A DNA stretch of 64,000 bases from Arthrobacter sp. B3I9 (GTDB lineage Bacteria; Actinomycetota; Actinomycetes; Actinomycetales; Micrococcaceae): NCBI RefSeq assembly GCF_030816935.1, contig NZ_JAUSYO010000001.1, positions 2,480,001 through 2,544,000 on the forward strand, given 5' to 3'. Numbering within the stretch: position 1 is the stretch's first letter; each line of letters opens with the position of its first letter. The translations under genes and the position numbers were made by a program. Below are positions 1 through 7,295 of the stretch, one piece after another. The notes under the pieces were generated by a model. That model was not told the origin of the DNA, made no database searches, and saw only the letters and a program-made list of their open reading frames with translations.

Positions 1-717
1 GCCTGCGTCCCGCAGGGCCGGCAGCGCCCCGATCACCAGGTCAACGCCCTTCCGCGGGACGAGGCGCCCGACGGAAAGGATGCGGTAGGCGCGGGTCCTG
101 GGCTCGGCGGGGCCCCGGCCGGAAAACAGTTCCAGGTCCACGCCGCACGGCACCACCGAGATCCGGCGCCGGTCGATGCCCATGGCCTTGAGTTCGAAGA
201 CCTCATCCGAGCAGGTGGCGATGATCCGGTCCACCGATCTGCCCACGGACGGCTCCAGCCATTGGCGCTCCAGCGGGCTGGTGTCCCCGGCGCCCTGGTG
301 CCGGCGCTTGACCGGTCCCAGTGCGTGGAACGTCTGCAGCACGGGGATCCTGGTGTCCGATGGTGCCCGGCGGGCTGCGTCGAGGGCCGCGACACCCGAC
401 ATCCAGAAGTGTCCGTGGACCACATCGGGAGGCCGGCGCTGCCAGTCCCGGGAGATCCCGTCGGCCAGTTCACCCATGAAGGGCAGGAGCTCGTCCTTGG
501 GAACGTGCTCCGCCGGGCCGGCGTCGAGGTGGACCACCTCGAGCCGCGGCAGGATCCGCACGCGCCGCGGCAGTGCTGCGGAGTCACGGCGGGTGTAGAC
601 GGTGACGTGGTGCCGCCGCCTCGCCAGGGCCGTTGACAGCGCGGCCACGTGGACGTTCTGGCCGCCGGCGTCCACTCCGCCCAGCGCCGCCAGCGGACTG
701 GCGTGTTCCGAAACCAT
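1..717 (-). CDS. GT4 glycosyltransferase (3' end cut by window edge)
   Basis: Reading starts at ATG 717..715, preceded by a GAGGAT ribosome-binding site six bases upstream, and stays open to base 1, so the C-terminus is outside the window. The N-terminus carries GGVDAGGQNVHV (about residues 13-24), the donor/acceptor loop typical of GT4 enzymes of the sucrose-phosphate-synthase/MshA type. Later come VVHGHFWMSG, a FHALG segment, and ISVVPCGVDLELF followed by RILSVGRLVPRKGVD, the start of the nucleotide-sugar-binding Rossmann domain. It probably transfers a sugar from a nucleotide donor to a cell-envelope or soluble acceptor. It lies 8 bp behind the preceding gene, in the same four-gene run. 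Acceptor and donor cannot be told from sequence. Confidence 0.88.
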   Translation of the reverse strand, partial: MVSEHASPLAALGGVDAGGQNVHVAALSTALARRRHHVTVYTRRDSAALPRRVRILPRLEVVHLDAGPAEHVPKDELLPFMGELADGISRDWQRRPPDVVHGHFWMSGVAALDAARRAPSDTRIPVLQTFHALGPVKRRHQGAGDTSPLERQWLEPSVGRSVDRIIATCSDEVFELKAMGIDRRRISVVPCGVDLELFSGRGPAEPRTRAYRILSVGRLVPRKGVDLVIGALPALRDAG

Positions 718-725
718 GGCTATCC

Positions 726-1739
726 TCACTGGCTCTTCCCTTCCTGCGATGGAATCAGAATCCGGCCCCTCCGGGAGCGCGGGGCGAGTTCGCCAAGCAG
801 CCCGTCCCACGACTGAAGGAAGGCCTGGAGGCCGTAGCGTTCGAGGGCCACCCGGCGGGCGACGCCTCCGCGGCGCCGAGCCTCCTCCGGGTCGTTGACG
901 AGCTGCGCGGCACTGTCCACGAGTTCGTCGACGCTGGTGGAGATCGCGCCGGCCTCCGGCGGTACCGCGCGGGCCGCTTCCGTGGTGCCGAGGACCACCA
1001 CGGGCATCCCGAGCTGCATCGCCTCCAGCAGGGCCAGGCCCAGGGAAGTCCAGCGGAGCGGGTGGATGTACACCCGGCAGCGGGCCAGTTCCTGGTGCAG
1101 CTGCGCGGTGGGCAGGTCCCCGCGGATCCTCAGCCTTGACGCCGGCAGGCCTGTCGCCTCCCCGAGGCCCACACCGCCCATGCCGAACATCTGCAGCGGC
1201 GCCGCCGCGGCGAACCGGTGCAGCAGGTCGGTGCCGGTGACCCTCCCGCGGCGCACCGGCTCGTTGACGACGGCGGCCAGTTCGGCCACCTCGCCGGTGT
1301 ACAGATGGCCGGGATCGGGGATTCCGTGTTCGATCACCAGCGTCGGGGCGGCGCCGTTGTCCCAGAACAGCTCGTTGAAGTGCGTCACGTGGACAACGGG
1401 GATGGCGTCCTGGTCGGCCAGCGGATGCACGGAGTTCGGAACGCCGCCCTTGGGCGTGTTGTGTTCGAGGTAGACGGCCGGCAGCTCCTTGCCGGGCCGG
1501 CGGCCCAGGGCCTGGGCGAGCACGTCAATCTCCTCAGGCCGCTGCAGCACGACGGCGTCGATACTGTCCGGGTCCACCGCGTCCAGGCTCACCTCCCGGA
1601 CGGAATCCGGCCAGTTCCGGCCCGCGCGTCCCATCCCCCAGGGACCTCCGTCCGGAAGCGCAGGAAGCAGGTATTCGTGCCGGCCGCGGACGAAAGAGTC
1701 CGTCCAGGCCCCGTGCACATGCCACAGCAGGATCCTCAT
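726..1739 (-). CDS. Glycosyltransferase, GT4-like
   Basis: A 337-residue protein starting MRILLWHVHGAW. The start at 1739 is chosen because it overlaps the upstream stop by 4 bp (ATGA) and because the homologous-looking sequence begins there; the open frame further upstream is low-complexity Arg/Gly/Ala. The C-terminal half has ARCRVYIHPLRWTSLGLALL then EAMQLGMPVV, the E-x7-E-like donor-binding region of GT4/GT-B enzymes. It is translationally coupled to the GT9 gene upstream and followed after 8 bp by another GT4 gene, so the products probably act on the same glycan. Substrate unknown. Confidence 0.85.
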   Translation of the reverse strand: MRILLWHVHGAWTDSFVRGRHEYLLPALPDGGPWGMGRAGRNWPDSVREVSLDAVDPDSIDAVVLQRPEEIDVLAQALGRRPGKELPAVYLEHNTPKGGVPNSVHPLADQDAIPVVHVTHFNELFWDNGAAPTLVIEHGIPDPGHLYTGEVAELAAVVNEPVRRGRVTGTDLLHRFAAAAPLQMFGMGGVGLGEATGLPASRLRIRGDLPTAQLHQELARCRVYIHPLRWTSLGLALLEAMQLGMPVVVLGTTEAARAVPPEAGAISTSVDELVDSAAQLVNDPEEARRRGGVARRVALERYGLQAFLQSWDGLLGELAPRSRRGRILIPSQEGKSQ

Positions 1740-2812
1740 GGGTACCGCACCTTCCGTCGGGTCGACAGCGAGGTCACCCCGCTGATCAGCCGTTCCACTG
1801 CCTCCACCAGCTGCTCCGGGCCCACCGATGACAGGCACGGATGCCCGGGCACGGGACACTCCGTGGCGCGGGTGAGCCTGCAGGGTGCAGCCTGGTCGCC
1901 CAGCAGCTCCAGCGGCACGCCGTACGGGGCCCACCGGATTGCCGGCACCACCGGTGAAAAGAGGCAGGCCACCGGGGTTCCCAGCGCGGCCGCCAGGTGT
2001 GCCGGGCCGGTGTTGCCGGTGATCAGCACCTCGGCGTGGGCCAGCACACCGGCCAAGGTCTTCAGGTCTGTTCGTCCGCCGAGGTCCACCGCGGAGGGCC
2101 CGGCGACCGTCGCGGTGAGCTTGGTTTCCCCGGGGCCTCCGGTGACCACAACGCGGTGCCCGGCCCCCTCGAGCAGTTCCACCGCGGCGGCATGGTGCAG
2201 CGCCGGCCAGGACCGTGCCGCGGCCGATGATCCGGGGTGGACCACGACGTACGGTTCCTCGCCCACGAGCTCACGCGCATCGGGGTAGCCGGTGATGCGG
2301 AGCTTGCCGTCGTCGCCGGGGGGAAGCCTGAAGCCCGCGGCCGAGGCGATGGCAAGCGCCCGTTCGGCCTCCGGCTGGTCCTCGGCGAGGTCCTCGCCCG
2401 GCCGCAGGCGGATGTCCAGCAGGCTGCCCGCGTAGTCGGTGGATACGCCTGTGATCCGGCGGACTCCGGCCAGCCGCAACTGCAGGGCCAGGGGCAGCGG
2501 CGACTGGTGGAAAGAAGTCAGGATAACGGCTTCAGTGATGCGGGAGTCCGTGACGAACCTCCGCAGGGCATCCAGCTGCTGTTGCTCCACCGGGGGCGCC
2601 GGCTTCACGATCCACGGGCAGCTCCAGCTGTACACCTCGGTGACGCCGGGCAGGAGTGCTGCCGCGGGTTCTCCCTGCGGCCCGCAGAGCAGGACGACGT
2701 CGTTCGGCTCGCCGCCGTCGGCCCGCCGGCCGTGGGCGACCGCCCGGATCGCGGGACCTGCCAGCAGAACGTCGCCGACGCTGTCCAGCCGGGCCACCAG
2801 GACGGGCGTCAC
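1736..2812 (-). CDS. GT9-family glycosyltransferase (heptosyltransferase-like)
   Basis: 358 residues. It begins MTPVLVARLDSVGDVLLAGP, the R-x-D-S-x-G-D-x-x-L signature of ADP-heptose:LPS heptosyltransferases (GT9). The C-terminal domain shows VVHPGSSAAARSWP (about residue 190) and TGNTGPAHLAAALGTP (about 265-280), the nucleotide-sugar binding motif of the family. It overlaps both neighbours by 4 bp, so it is coupled to the GmhB-like phosphatase upstream and the glycosyltransferase downstream. Gram-positive actinobacteria lack LPS, so the acceptor is probably another envelope glycan or a secondary glycoconjugate. Family is sure; the sugar (heptose or other) is inference. Confidence 0.88.
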   Translation of the reverse strand: MTPVLVARLDSVGDVLLAGPAIRAVAHGRRADGGEPNDVVLLCGPQGEPAAALLPGVTEVYSWSCPWIVKPAPPVEQQQLDALRRFVTDSRITEAVILTSFHQSPLPLALQLRLAGVRRITGVSTDYAGSLLDIRLRPGEDLAEDQPEAERALAIASAAGFRLPPGDDGKLRITGYPDARELVGEEPYVVVHPGSSAAARSWPALHHAAAVELLEGAGHRVVVTGGPGETKLTATVAGPSAVDLGGRTDLKTLAGVLAHAEVLITGNTGPAHLAAALGTPVACLFSPVVPAIRWAPYGVPLELLGDQAAPCRLTRATECPVPGHPCLSSVGPEQLVEAVERLISGVTSLSTRRKVRYP

Positions 2813-3372
2813 GAGCCGGTCCCGGAAAGCGCACTGAAGGGCGGATCAAGGAGCAGTTCCAGCGCGGCGCCGAGGTGGGCTGCAACCGAGGGGGCGGCGG
2901 CGACTTCCGCAGCCCGCGTCACCGGCGTCGGCACCAGCACGCCCCGGGATCCGGCCGCCTCCGCCGCTGCCACATCGATGCCGATATCTCCGATATAAGC
3001 CGCATCCGCCGTCCCGATTCCCAGCCGGCGGCAGGCGTTGACGATCATCCCGGGTGCCGGCTTGCGGCAGCTGCAGCCGTCCTCCGCAAGATGCGGGCAG
3101 AAGTCCCAGACATCGAAGGGCCCCAGCAGTTCCTCGACACGGCGGTTGACGGCGCACACTTCTTCCACAGTGAGGAGGCCGCGGCCGATCCCGGACTGGT
3201 TGCTGAGGACGCCGGTGGCAATGCCGCGCGCCCTCAGCTCTTGGAGTGCTTCCCTGGCGTACGGCATGATCCGTACGCGGGCGGGGTCCCCGTTATAAGG
3301 GACGTCGTGGACGAGCGTGCCGTCCCGGTCGAAGAGGACAGCACGCAACGACGGAAAACCGGATCTTTCCAT
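2809..3372 (-). CDS. HAD phosphatase, GmhB-like (heptose-1,7-bisphosphate 7-phosphatase type)
   Basis: 187 residues from ATG 3372, chosen because AAGGTGG lies just upstream; a longer open frame to 3477 has no such support. HAD motif I is LFDRDGTLV (about residues 13-21) and motif II is LSNQSGIGRG. It has the zinc loop CPHLAEDGCSCRKPAPG, which is diagnostic of the GmhB/HisB-N subgroup that dephosphorylates D-glycero-D-manno-heptose 1,7-bisphosphate or histidinol phosphate. Motif IV is YIGDIGIDVAAAEAAG. Being coupled to a GT9 heptosyltransferase-like gene favours the heptose role over histidine synthesis. First gene of the four-gene minus-strand run. Confidence 0.87.
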   Translation of the reverse strand: MERSGFPSLRAVLFDRDGTLVHDVPYNGDPARVRIMPYAREALQELRARGIATGVLSNQSGIGRGLLTVEEVCAVNRRVEELLGPFDVWDFCPHLAEDGCSCRKPAPGMIVNACRRLGIGTADAAYIGDIGIDVAAAEAAGSRGVLVPTPVTRAAEVAAAPSVAAHLGAALELLLDPPFSALSGTGS

Positions 3373-3480
3373 ACCCACCTTGTTCCCCGTTCGGGCCGGG
3401 GCTAAACGCCGGGTGCCAAACCCTCTGGTGCACCGCACCTTGACCGGGTGCCCGGCAATCCAGGGACGGGGCGTCACGGC

Positions 3481-4320
3481 TCAGGAGCTTTCGGAAGCCG
3501 TGCGCAAGTCCGGCCCGCCCTCGGCACCATGGGCATCAGCCGATGTCAGCAGCTGGTGAAGCCGCACCAGCACCTTCGAAAGCCGGCGGGAGACCTGCAT
3601 CTGCGAGACGCCGAACCTCTTGCCCAGCTCTGCCTGGCTTTCTTCACAGAAGTAACGCCGGTAGAGCAGTTCCCGCTCATCGTCCGAAAGCTTCCGGATC
3701 GCCTGGTCGAGGCACATCAGTTCCTCAAGCCGCTCCAGCGGAAGGTCCTGCGAGGCGAGGCCCTCGGCAAGGGCCGGGCGACCTTCCCCGTAGTTGTCGA
3801 CGACGTCGAGCGAGTCAGGGCGGAGGCTGGAGCCGGCTGCCGCCGCTTCCCTGACATTGTTCTCGGGTACGCCCAGCTCGCGTGCCAGTTCAGCCGATGT
3901 CGGCCGGTGCCCCAGGAGCTGGGTCAGTTCCGGTTCGGAACGGAGGAGTTCGGTGCGCAGGTCCTGGACCCGGCGGGGTGGTCTCACTACCCAGCACCGG
4001 TCCCGCAGATAGCGCTTCAGCTCGCCCGTGATCGTGGGGGCGGCGTAGGCGGCGAAGCTTCCTCCCCGGCTGTCGTCGAAGCCCCGCGCGGCTTTTATCA
4101 GTCCCAGATAGGCGACCTGGGTAAGATCCTCACGTTCCCGGCCACGGCCCGCGAACCGTACCGCCAGCGCCTCGGCCAGATCCAGATACTCCAGGACCAG
4201 CCGGTTCTCGAAGGCTTGCCGGATCTGGCCAAGTGCACCCCGGGGCGCGGGCGGCCTGCTCGAAAAGCCGGCTTCCGCACCCGGCGGGTTCACAGTGGGC
4301 GACTGCTGCACTTCTGCCAT
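3481..4320 (-). CDS. RNA polymerase sigma factor, SigB/SigF (group 3) type
   Basis: 279 residues from ATG 4320, which has an excellent AAGGAG site; an alternative in-frame ATG ten codons upstream lacks one. Region 2 is visible as REDLTQVAYLGLIKAARGFD followed by a YAAPTITGELKRYLRDR segment (regions 2.3-3.0). Region 3 includes LGHRPTSAELARELG. Region 4.2 is a helix-turn-helix, SQAELGKRFGVSQMQVSRRL. This is the general-stress/sporulation sigma branch. No anti-sigma or anti-anti-sigma gene is adjacent, so its control is not evident here. Confidence 0.93.
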   Translation of the reverse strand: MAEVQQSPTVNPPGAEAGFSSRPPAPRGALGQIRQAFENRLVLEYLDLAEALAVRFAGRGREREDLTQVAYLGLIKAARGFDDSRGGSFAAYAAPTITGELKRYLRDRCWVVRPPRRVQDLRTELLRSEPELTQLLGHRPTSAELARELGVPENNVREAAAAGSSLRPDSLDVVDNYGEGRPALAEGLASQDLPLERLEELMCLDQAIRKLSDDERELLYRRYFCEESQAELGKRFGVSQMQVSRRLSKVLVRLHQLLTSADAHGAEGGPDLRTASESS

Positions 4321-4599
4321 GATCGGTCGCTCCTTTTGAACAAGTAGCATTCAAGACTTTGCGGCAAGACGTAGGAGAAGAGAACCACAGGCCCGGCCCC
4401 TGCACAATGGTCCAGGGGCCCTTGACGCCGACCGGGCAGCCGCCGGCTTGGCTATCGACACCGGTAGTCAGTAGGCTTAGTGTCACTACTGGATCGGCAG
4501 CCCTTCGGCCCGGTACATGCGGGCCCACCGGGGCCACGGTGCCAGCCGGAGGGCACGCCGAAGATCTTATTGACTGCAGAGATGACTGGGGAGAGACAG

Positions 4600-4941
4600 A
4601 TGCACCGGACTTTCAGGACTGCCCTCGCTGGACTGGCGCTGTGCGCCGCCGCACTGCTGACTGCCGGTGCGGCTGAGGCCGCGCCGGCGGAGGGAATCCA
4701 GGTGGCGAGCCTCGTCAGCCAGACCAGCTCTCCGTCGGGCGGCCCGACGCCGGACGACAAGGCCTCGTCATCGGCGCCGGTGGACCCGGGGACCGGCGAG
4801 ACCCGTGAGGCCAAGGAGACCCGCGTCGACTATGCGCCGTACGTGATTGGGGCCGCTGTAGTCGTGGTTCTGGCCGCCGCCGCGGTGGTGTTGCGGCGCC
4901 GCGGCGGTCCGTCGTCGAAGGGCCCCCGCCGCGACGCCTGA
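4600..4941 (+). CDS. Small exported protein with C-terminal membrane anchor, unknown function
   Basis: 113 residues. The start at 4600 follows a GGGGAGAG site; an earlier ATG at 4582 is possible. It begins with a basic stretch and a hydrophobic signal peptide (LAGLALCAAALLTAGAAEAAP). A Ser/Pro/Thr-rich, low-complexity linker follows, then a C-terminal transmembrane helix (YVIGAAVVVVLAAAAVVL) and a basic RRRGGPSSKGPRR tail. The layout resembles a sortase-like anchored protein, but no LPXTG motif is present. It is divergent from the sigma factor gene with a 279-bp gap between them. Function unknown. Confidence 0.72.
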   Translation: MHRTFRTALAGLALCAAALLTAGAAEAAPAEGIQVASLVSQTSSPSGGPTPDDKASSSAPVDPGTGETREAKETRVDYAPYVIGAAVVVVLAAAAVVLRRRGGPSSKGPRRDA

Positions 4942-4991
4942 CGCCGGAGCCCTGCGGCGGGACGGTGCCTGGGCGCTTAGGTGCTGGGTGC

Positions 4992-6509
4992 TTAGTGGCC
5001 CGGTGACTTTTGGTCCGCCGCCGTCGGAAGATTCCGCGTGGTAGGTCCCTGCAAAACCTCTCCGGTGGCAGAGAAGCGGGAGCCGTGAAGGGGGCAGTCC
5101 CAGCTCTTCTCCGCGTCGTTCCAGCTGACGAGCCCACCGAGGTGGGTGCAGACAGCGGACAGCCTGCAGGTGACGCCGTCGACAGTGGAGACCGCCACCG
5201 GCCTGCCGTCCTTCAGAACCACCGTTCCCTCGCCTTCCGCCGGAACGGTGGGAACGCCAGCTTCCGGACCGCCCCGACGGACCTTGGCCCAGCTCTGCGC
5301 CAGAGTCCTGGCCACGTCCGCGTTCAGGTTGATCGCCGCGGCGGCTCCGGCCGGTGAAGTGACGCGCCGGTGGATGGTGTCCGCCCAGTGCAGGTTCCCG
5401 CCGAGGATCTGGGCGCTGATGTCGAGGGCAGCGGCGATGCTGTTGCTCATCCCCCACTTGTTGTAGCCCGTCGCAAAGAAGATCCGGCCGCCGCCACGCG
5501 GGAGTTTGCCGATGAAGGGCATGAGGTTGGTTGCCTGGTAGTCCTCACCGGACCAGGTATGGGTCACCTCGGCTCCGGGGAAGTATGAGACCGCCCAGTC
5601 CAGCAGTTCATCCAGGCGGCGCCGGGGGGACGGCTCGCGCCCGACCTGGTGTCCGTTGCCGCCGACCACCAGAAGTTCCCCGGTGGCGGCAGGGTAGCTG
5701 CGCAGTGACCGGCCCGGTTTCTCGGCCGAGAGGTACATGCCGGAGGGGATGGCGGCAGGGTCGGGCAGCCGAAGGGCTGCGGCGTAGGACTGTGACGCCT
5801 TGAGCTTGGCGAAGTACATGCCCCGGTCCAGGATCGGGATGCCGGTTGCCAGCACCACAAGGTCCGCGTGGACCGTGCCGGCGTACGTTTCTACAGTGGC
5901 GTCAGCGCCGGTCTTCACGTTCCGGACCCGGACGCCCTCGACCAGCACGCCCCCGTGCTCCCGGAAGTCCGTGGCGAGTGCCTCCAGCACGTCCATCGGA
6001 TTGAACTGCGCCTGCCCTCGCAGGGTGACCGTCCGACGGGTAGCGAATGGCAGCTCGGTGTCTGCGGCCTCCTCGACGTCGAGGCCGGCGGCCCTGGCCA
6101 CTTTCAGTTCCGCCGCCACCTGTTCGGCGCCGCTGTCCGTCACGGAAAAGGTGTAGGCGTCGCGATTCTGGAACGGGACGCTCCGTTCCTCAAGGAACCG
6201 GAGCAGCCAGGCCTGGCCTTCCCGGTTTGCCTCCACATAGGCATTGACGACCTTTTGCGCGTACTGGCGGCGCAGCGCCGACAGGACAGTCCCTTGCAAC
6301 AGGCTGAGCTTGGCCGTGGTGTTGCCGGTGGTGCCGGCGCCGACGGTCCTCGCCTCCAGGACGGCCACCTTCATGCCCGACCGCGCGAGCAGCAGGGCAC
6401 TGGCCAGTCCGGTGATCCCGGCCCCCACCACCACCGCGTCATAGCGGGATTCCGGAATGAACGGATCCACGGGAAACTGCCGCGCGGTGTCGAGCCAGAG
6501 TGAGGTCAT
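4992..6509 (-). CDS. FAD-dependent oxidoreductase with C-terminal Rieske [2Fe-2S] domain
   Basis: 505 residues; ATG 6509 is preceded by GAAGGGA. The N-terminal DAO-type FAD domain shows AVVVGAGITGLASALLLARSG (residues ~25-45) and a second-strand EAR. The C-terminal ~110 residues form a Rieske domain with CTHLGGLVSWN and CPLHGSRFSATGEV, giving the C-x-H ... C-x2-H cluster ligands. Such DAO-Rieske fusions are common in actinobacteria and Bacillus, usually annotated only as FAD-dependent oxidoreductases; substrate unknown. It is divergent from the TetR gene at 6666, so the two palindromes between them could affect both. Confidence 0.9.
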   Translation of the reverse strand: MTSLWLDTARQFPVDPFIPESRYDAVVVGAGITGLASALLLARSGMKVAVLEARTVGAGTTGNTTAKLSLLQGTVLSALRRQYAQKVVNAYVEANREGQAWLLRFLEERSVPFQNRDAYTFSVTDSGAEQVAAELKVARAAGLDVEEAADTELPFATRRTVTLRGQAQFNPMDVLEALATDFREHGGVLVEGVRVRNVKTGADATVETYAGTVHADLVVLATGIPILDRGMYFAKLKASQSYAAALRLPDPAAIPSGMYLSAEKPGRSLRSYPAATGELLVVGGNGHQVGREPSPRRRLDELLDWAVSYFPGAEVTHTWSGEDYQATNLMPFIGKLPRGGGRIFFATGYNKWGMSNSIAAALDISAQILGGNLHWADTIHRRVTSPAGAAAAINLNADVARTLAQSWAKVRRGGPEAGVPTVPAEGEGTVVLKDGRPVAVSTVDGVTCRLSAVCTHLGGLVSWNDAEKSWDCPLHGSRFSATGEVLQGPTTRNLPTAADQKSPGH

Positions 6510-6606
6510 GGTCGGTCCCTTCGTTACCTTCTCCTGCCGAGGACATGTGGCAGTTCATTCTGGAGCCGGACCGGGGTTGCGCGTCAAGGCACAACGGCGG
6601 GAGTAA

Positions 6607-6624
6607 GTTTGCACTGTTGCAAAC
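6607..6624. promoter_or_regulatory. TetR-type operator, copy 1
   Basis: GTTTGCACTGTTGCAAAC is a perfect 7-bp inverted repeat with a 4-bp spacer. It lies just upstream of the TetR/MFS pair and in the divergent space with the FAD oxidoreductase. A second related palindrome is centred 33 bp downstream, on the same face of the helix. Probably bound by the adjacent TetR regulator. Confidence 0.7.
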
Positions 6625-6641
6625 ATGCATTTGTGAAAACT

Positions 6642-6655
6642 TTGCAGTCGTGCAA
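6642..6655. promoter_or_regulatory. TetR-type operator, copy 2
   Basis: TTGCAGTCGTGCAA is a 5-bp inverted repeat (TTGCA/TGCAA) with a 4-bp spacer, the same core as the palindrome at 6607. It ends 10 bp before the TetR start codon, so repressor binding would block transcription or initiation of the tetR-mfs operon. Confidence 0.65.
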
Positions 6656-6665
6656 GGCTTGCTGC

Positions 6666-7295
6666 ATGATTGAGACCGGAACGAGGACACTGCGGGAACG
6701 CCGCAAGGCGGAAACCTGGACTGCACTCCACGACGCCGCCGCGTCGCTTGCGCTGCAGCGCGGGATCGAGCAGACCACGGTCGAGGCCATCGCCGAGAAC
6801 GCGGGGGTCTCCCAGCGCACATTCTTCAACTACTTCAGGGCCAAGGAGGACGCAATCCTCGGTCTTCAGGAGCCCCACGTGGACCCGGAGGAGCTGTCCC
6901 GGGTCTCCACGTCCGCCGAAGACCTTTTGGACCAGGTATCCCGGCTGCTGATGACAGTGGCGCGGTCAGCGATCGGCGGGGCAGATCCGGACCGCCGCCG
7001 GAAACTGCTGGCCCGCTACCCGAACCTGGGCCGCCACAAGATGGAGCAGATGGTCAAGGCCGAGACGCTGGTCTGCTACGCAGTGGCCGGCCTGCTGGCG
7101 GCCGATCCGGCCTGGTCGGCCCCCGCGGCCGGCTTCGGCCCGGACGAGACCGCCCGCATGCTGGTCATGATCGCCGGCATCCCCCTCCGCTTCAATCTCA
7201 CCTCAGCCGGCTTTGACCCGGCCAAAGGCGTCCAACCCGACGACCTCGGGTCCTCCCTAGCCCTCCTCCACCACTTGCAAAGGAAACTCTCGTGA
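6666..7295 (+). CDS. TetR/AcrR-family transcriptional regulator
   Basis: 209 residues from ATG 6666 (MIETGTRTLRERRKAETW). A 19-codon upstream extension would cover the operator repeats, so it is rejected. The N-terminal helix-turn-helix is TTVEAIAENAGVSQRTFFNYF (about residues 33-53). The C-terminal ligand domain is not assignable to a ligand. It overlaps the efflux pump gene by 4 bp (GTGA). The usual logic for such pairs is that the regulator represses the operon until the pump's substrate binds. Two matching palindromes precede the gene. Confidence 0.92.
   Translation: MIETGTRTLRERRKAETWTALHDAAASLALQRGIEQTTVEAIAENAGVSQRTFFNYFRAKEDAILGLQEPHVDPEELSRVSTSAEDLLDQVSRLLMTVARSAIGGADPDRRRKLLARYPNLGRHKMEQMVKAETLVCYAVAGLLAADPAWSAPAAGFGPDETARMLVMIAGIPLRFNLTSAGFDPAKGVQPDDLGSSLALLHHLQRKLS

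Noticed and set aside
3373..3477. N-terminal extension of the GmhB-like phosphatase
   Set aside because: No ribosome-binding site and atypical residues; AAGGTGG supports ATG 3372.
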